NCBI RefSeq assembly: GCF_000950575.1 | Contig: NZ_CP011005.1 | Span: 2,976,001-3,040,000, forward strand | DNA: 64,000 nucleotides | DNA from: Psychromicrobium lacuslunae | GTDB taxonomy: Bacteria > Actinomycetota > Actinomycetes > Actinomycetales > Micrococcaceae | Direction of reading: 5' to 3' | Shown: positions 64,000 to 64,000 of the stretch, piece by piece | Position numbering within the stretch: position 1 is the stretch's first letter | Layout of the letters: each line of letters starts with the position of its first letter | Made by a program: the position numbers and the translations under genes | The notes under the pieces: model-generated | What the model saw: the letters and a program-made list of their open reading frames with translations, nothing else | Databases searched by the model: none | What the model was told of the DNA's origin: nothing

Positions 64000-64000
64000 T

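Overview
The window reads as chromosome of a Gram-positive actinobacterium of the Micrococcaceae. Supporting features are an actinobacterial imuA'-imuB-dnaE2 mutasome, Lsr2, ClpC, the ftsH-folE-folP-folB-folK-DUF3180 cluster, an HEQTH metalloprotease next to dacB/tilS/hpt, and frequent GTG starts. Base composition looks lower in GC than typical Arthrobacter (by eye, not counted), so a Renibacterium- or Psychromicrobium-like organism is my best guess; this is inference. I see no transposase, prophage, CRISPR array, tRNA or rRNA.

Layout. 1-3.2 kb: an SOS mutagenesis operon on the minus strand (dnaE2 cut by the left edge, imuB, imuA') with a LexA box. 3.3-14 kb: small regulator/transport and housekeeping units, with two MarR genes each divergent from a likely target (an MMPL exporter; a prolyl-iminopeptidase-like hydrolase), a Dps, a BASS transporter, a small alarmone-synthetase-like protein, a glutamine amidotransferase with a kynurenine-formamidase-like hydrolase, and a pentapeptide-repeat protein. 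14-27.7 kb: sugar kinase, PEBP, MFS, HAD, GDPD, glycerate kinase, uracil permease, RidA, a GntR-controlled DUF969-DUF979-DUF2891 operon, and an ArsR/CDF metal efflux pair. 27.7-39.7 kb: argS, pgm, a POT peptide transporter, S51 peptidase, rhodanese, pheA, an acetyltransferase, a diacylglycerol kinase-like protein, serS and a HAD phosphatase. 39.6-43.2 kb: the accessory island of most interest, with two paralogous WXG100-type proteins, a linked protein of unknown function and an RDD membrane protein. 43.4-57.4 kb: ppa, dacB, metalloprotease, tilS, hpt, ftsH, the folate operon, two PH-domain membrane proteins, a DUF2520 Rossmann protein and panC. 57.3-64 kb: MarR/MFS pair, lysS, lsr2 and clpC.

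The most notable non-coding feature is a family of six near-identical, perfect or near-perfect palindromic elements of about 57-63 bp (core arm CGAGTGTGCAGATCTACA). All six lie in the first 26.3 kb, each 16-35 nt after a stop codon and never inside a gene. Their position suggests a 3'-end stem-loop or a REP/MITE-like repeat. The most notable coding feature is a WXG100-like protein whose C-terminus is replaced by 23 tandem 13-residue Gly/Ala repeats (a 39-bp minisatellite of 897 bp). It sits beside a paralog with a hydrophobic, 11-residue-repeat C-terminus resembling a membrane-active secreted effector.

Other regulatory structures include a 38-bp perfect palindrome that carries both start codons of a divergent marR/peptidase pair, three half-sites between another marR and its MFS gene, and a 16-bp stem that would sequester the clpC ribosome-binding site. 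Several genes have a -10-like hexamer 6-8 nt before the start codon, suggesting leaderless transcripts.
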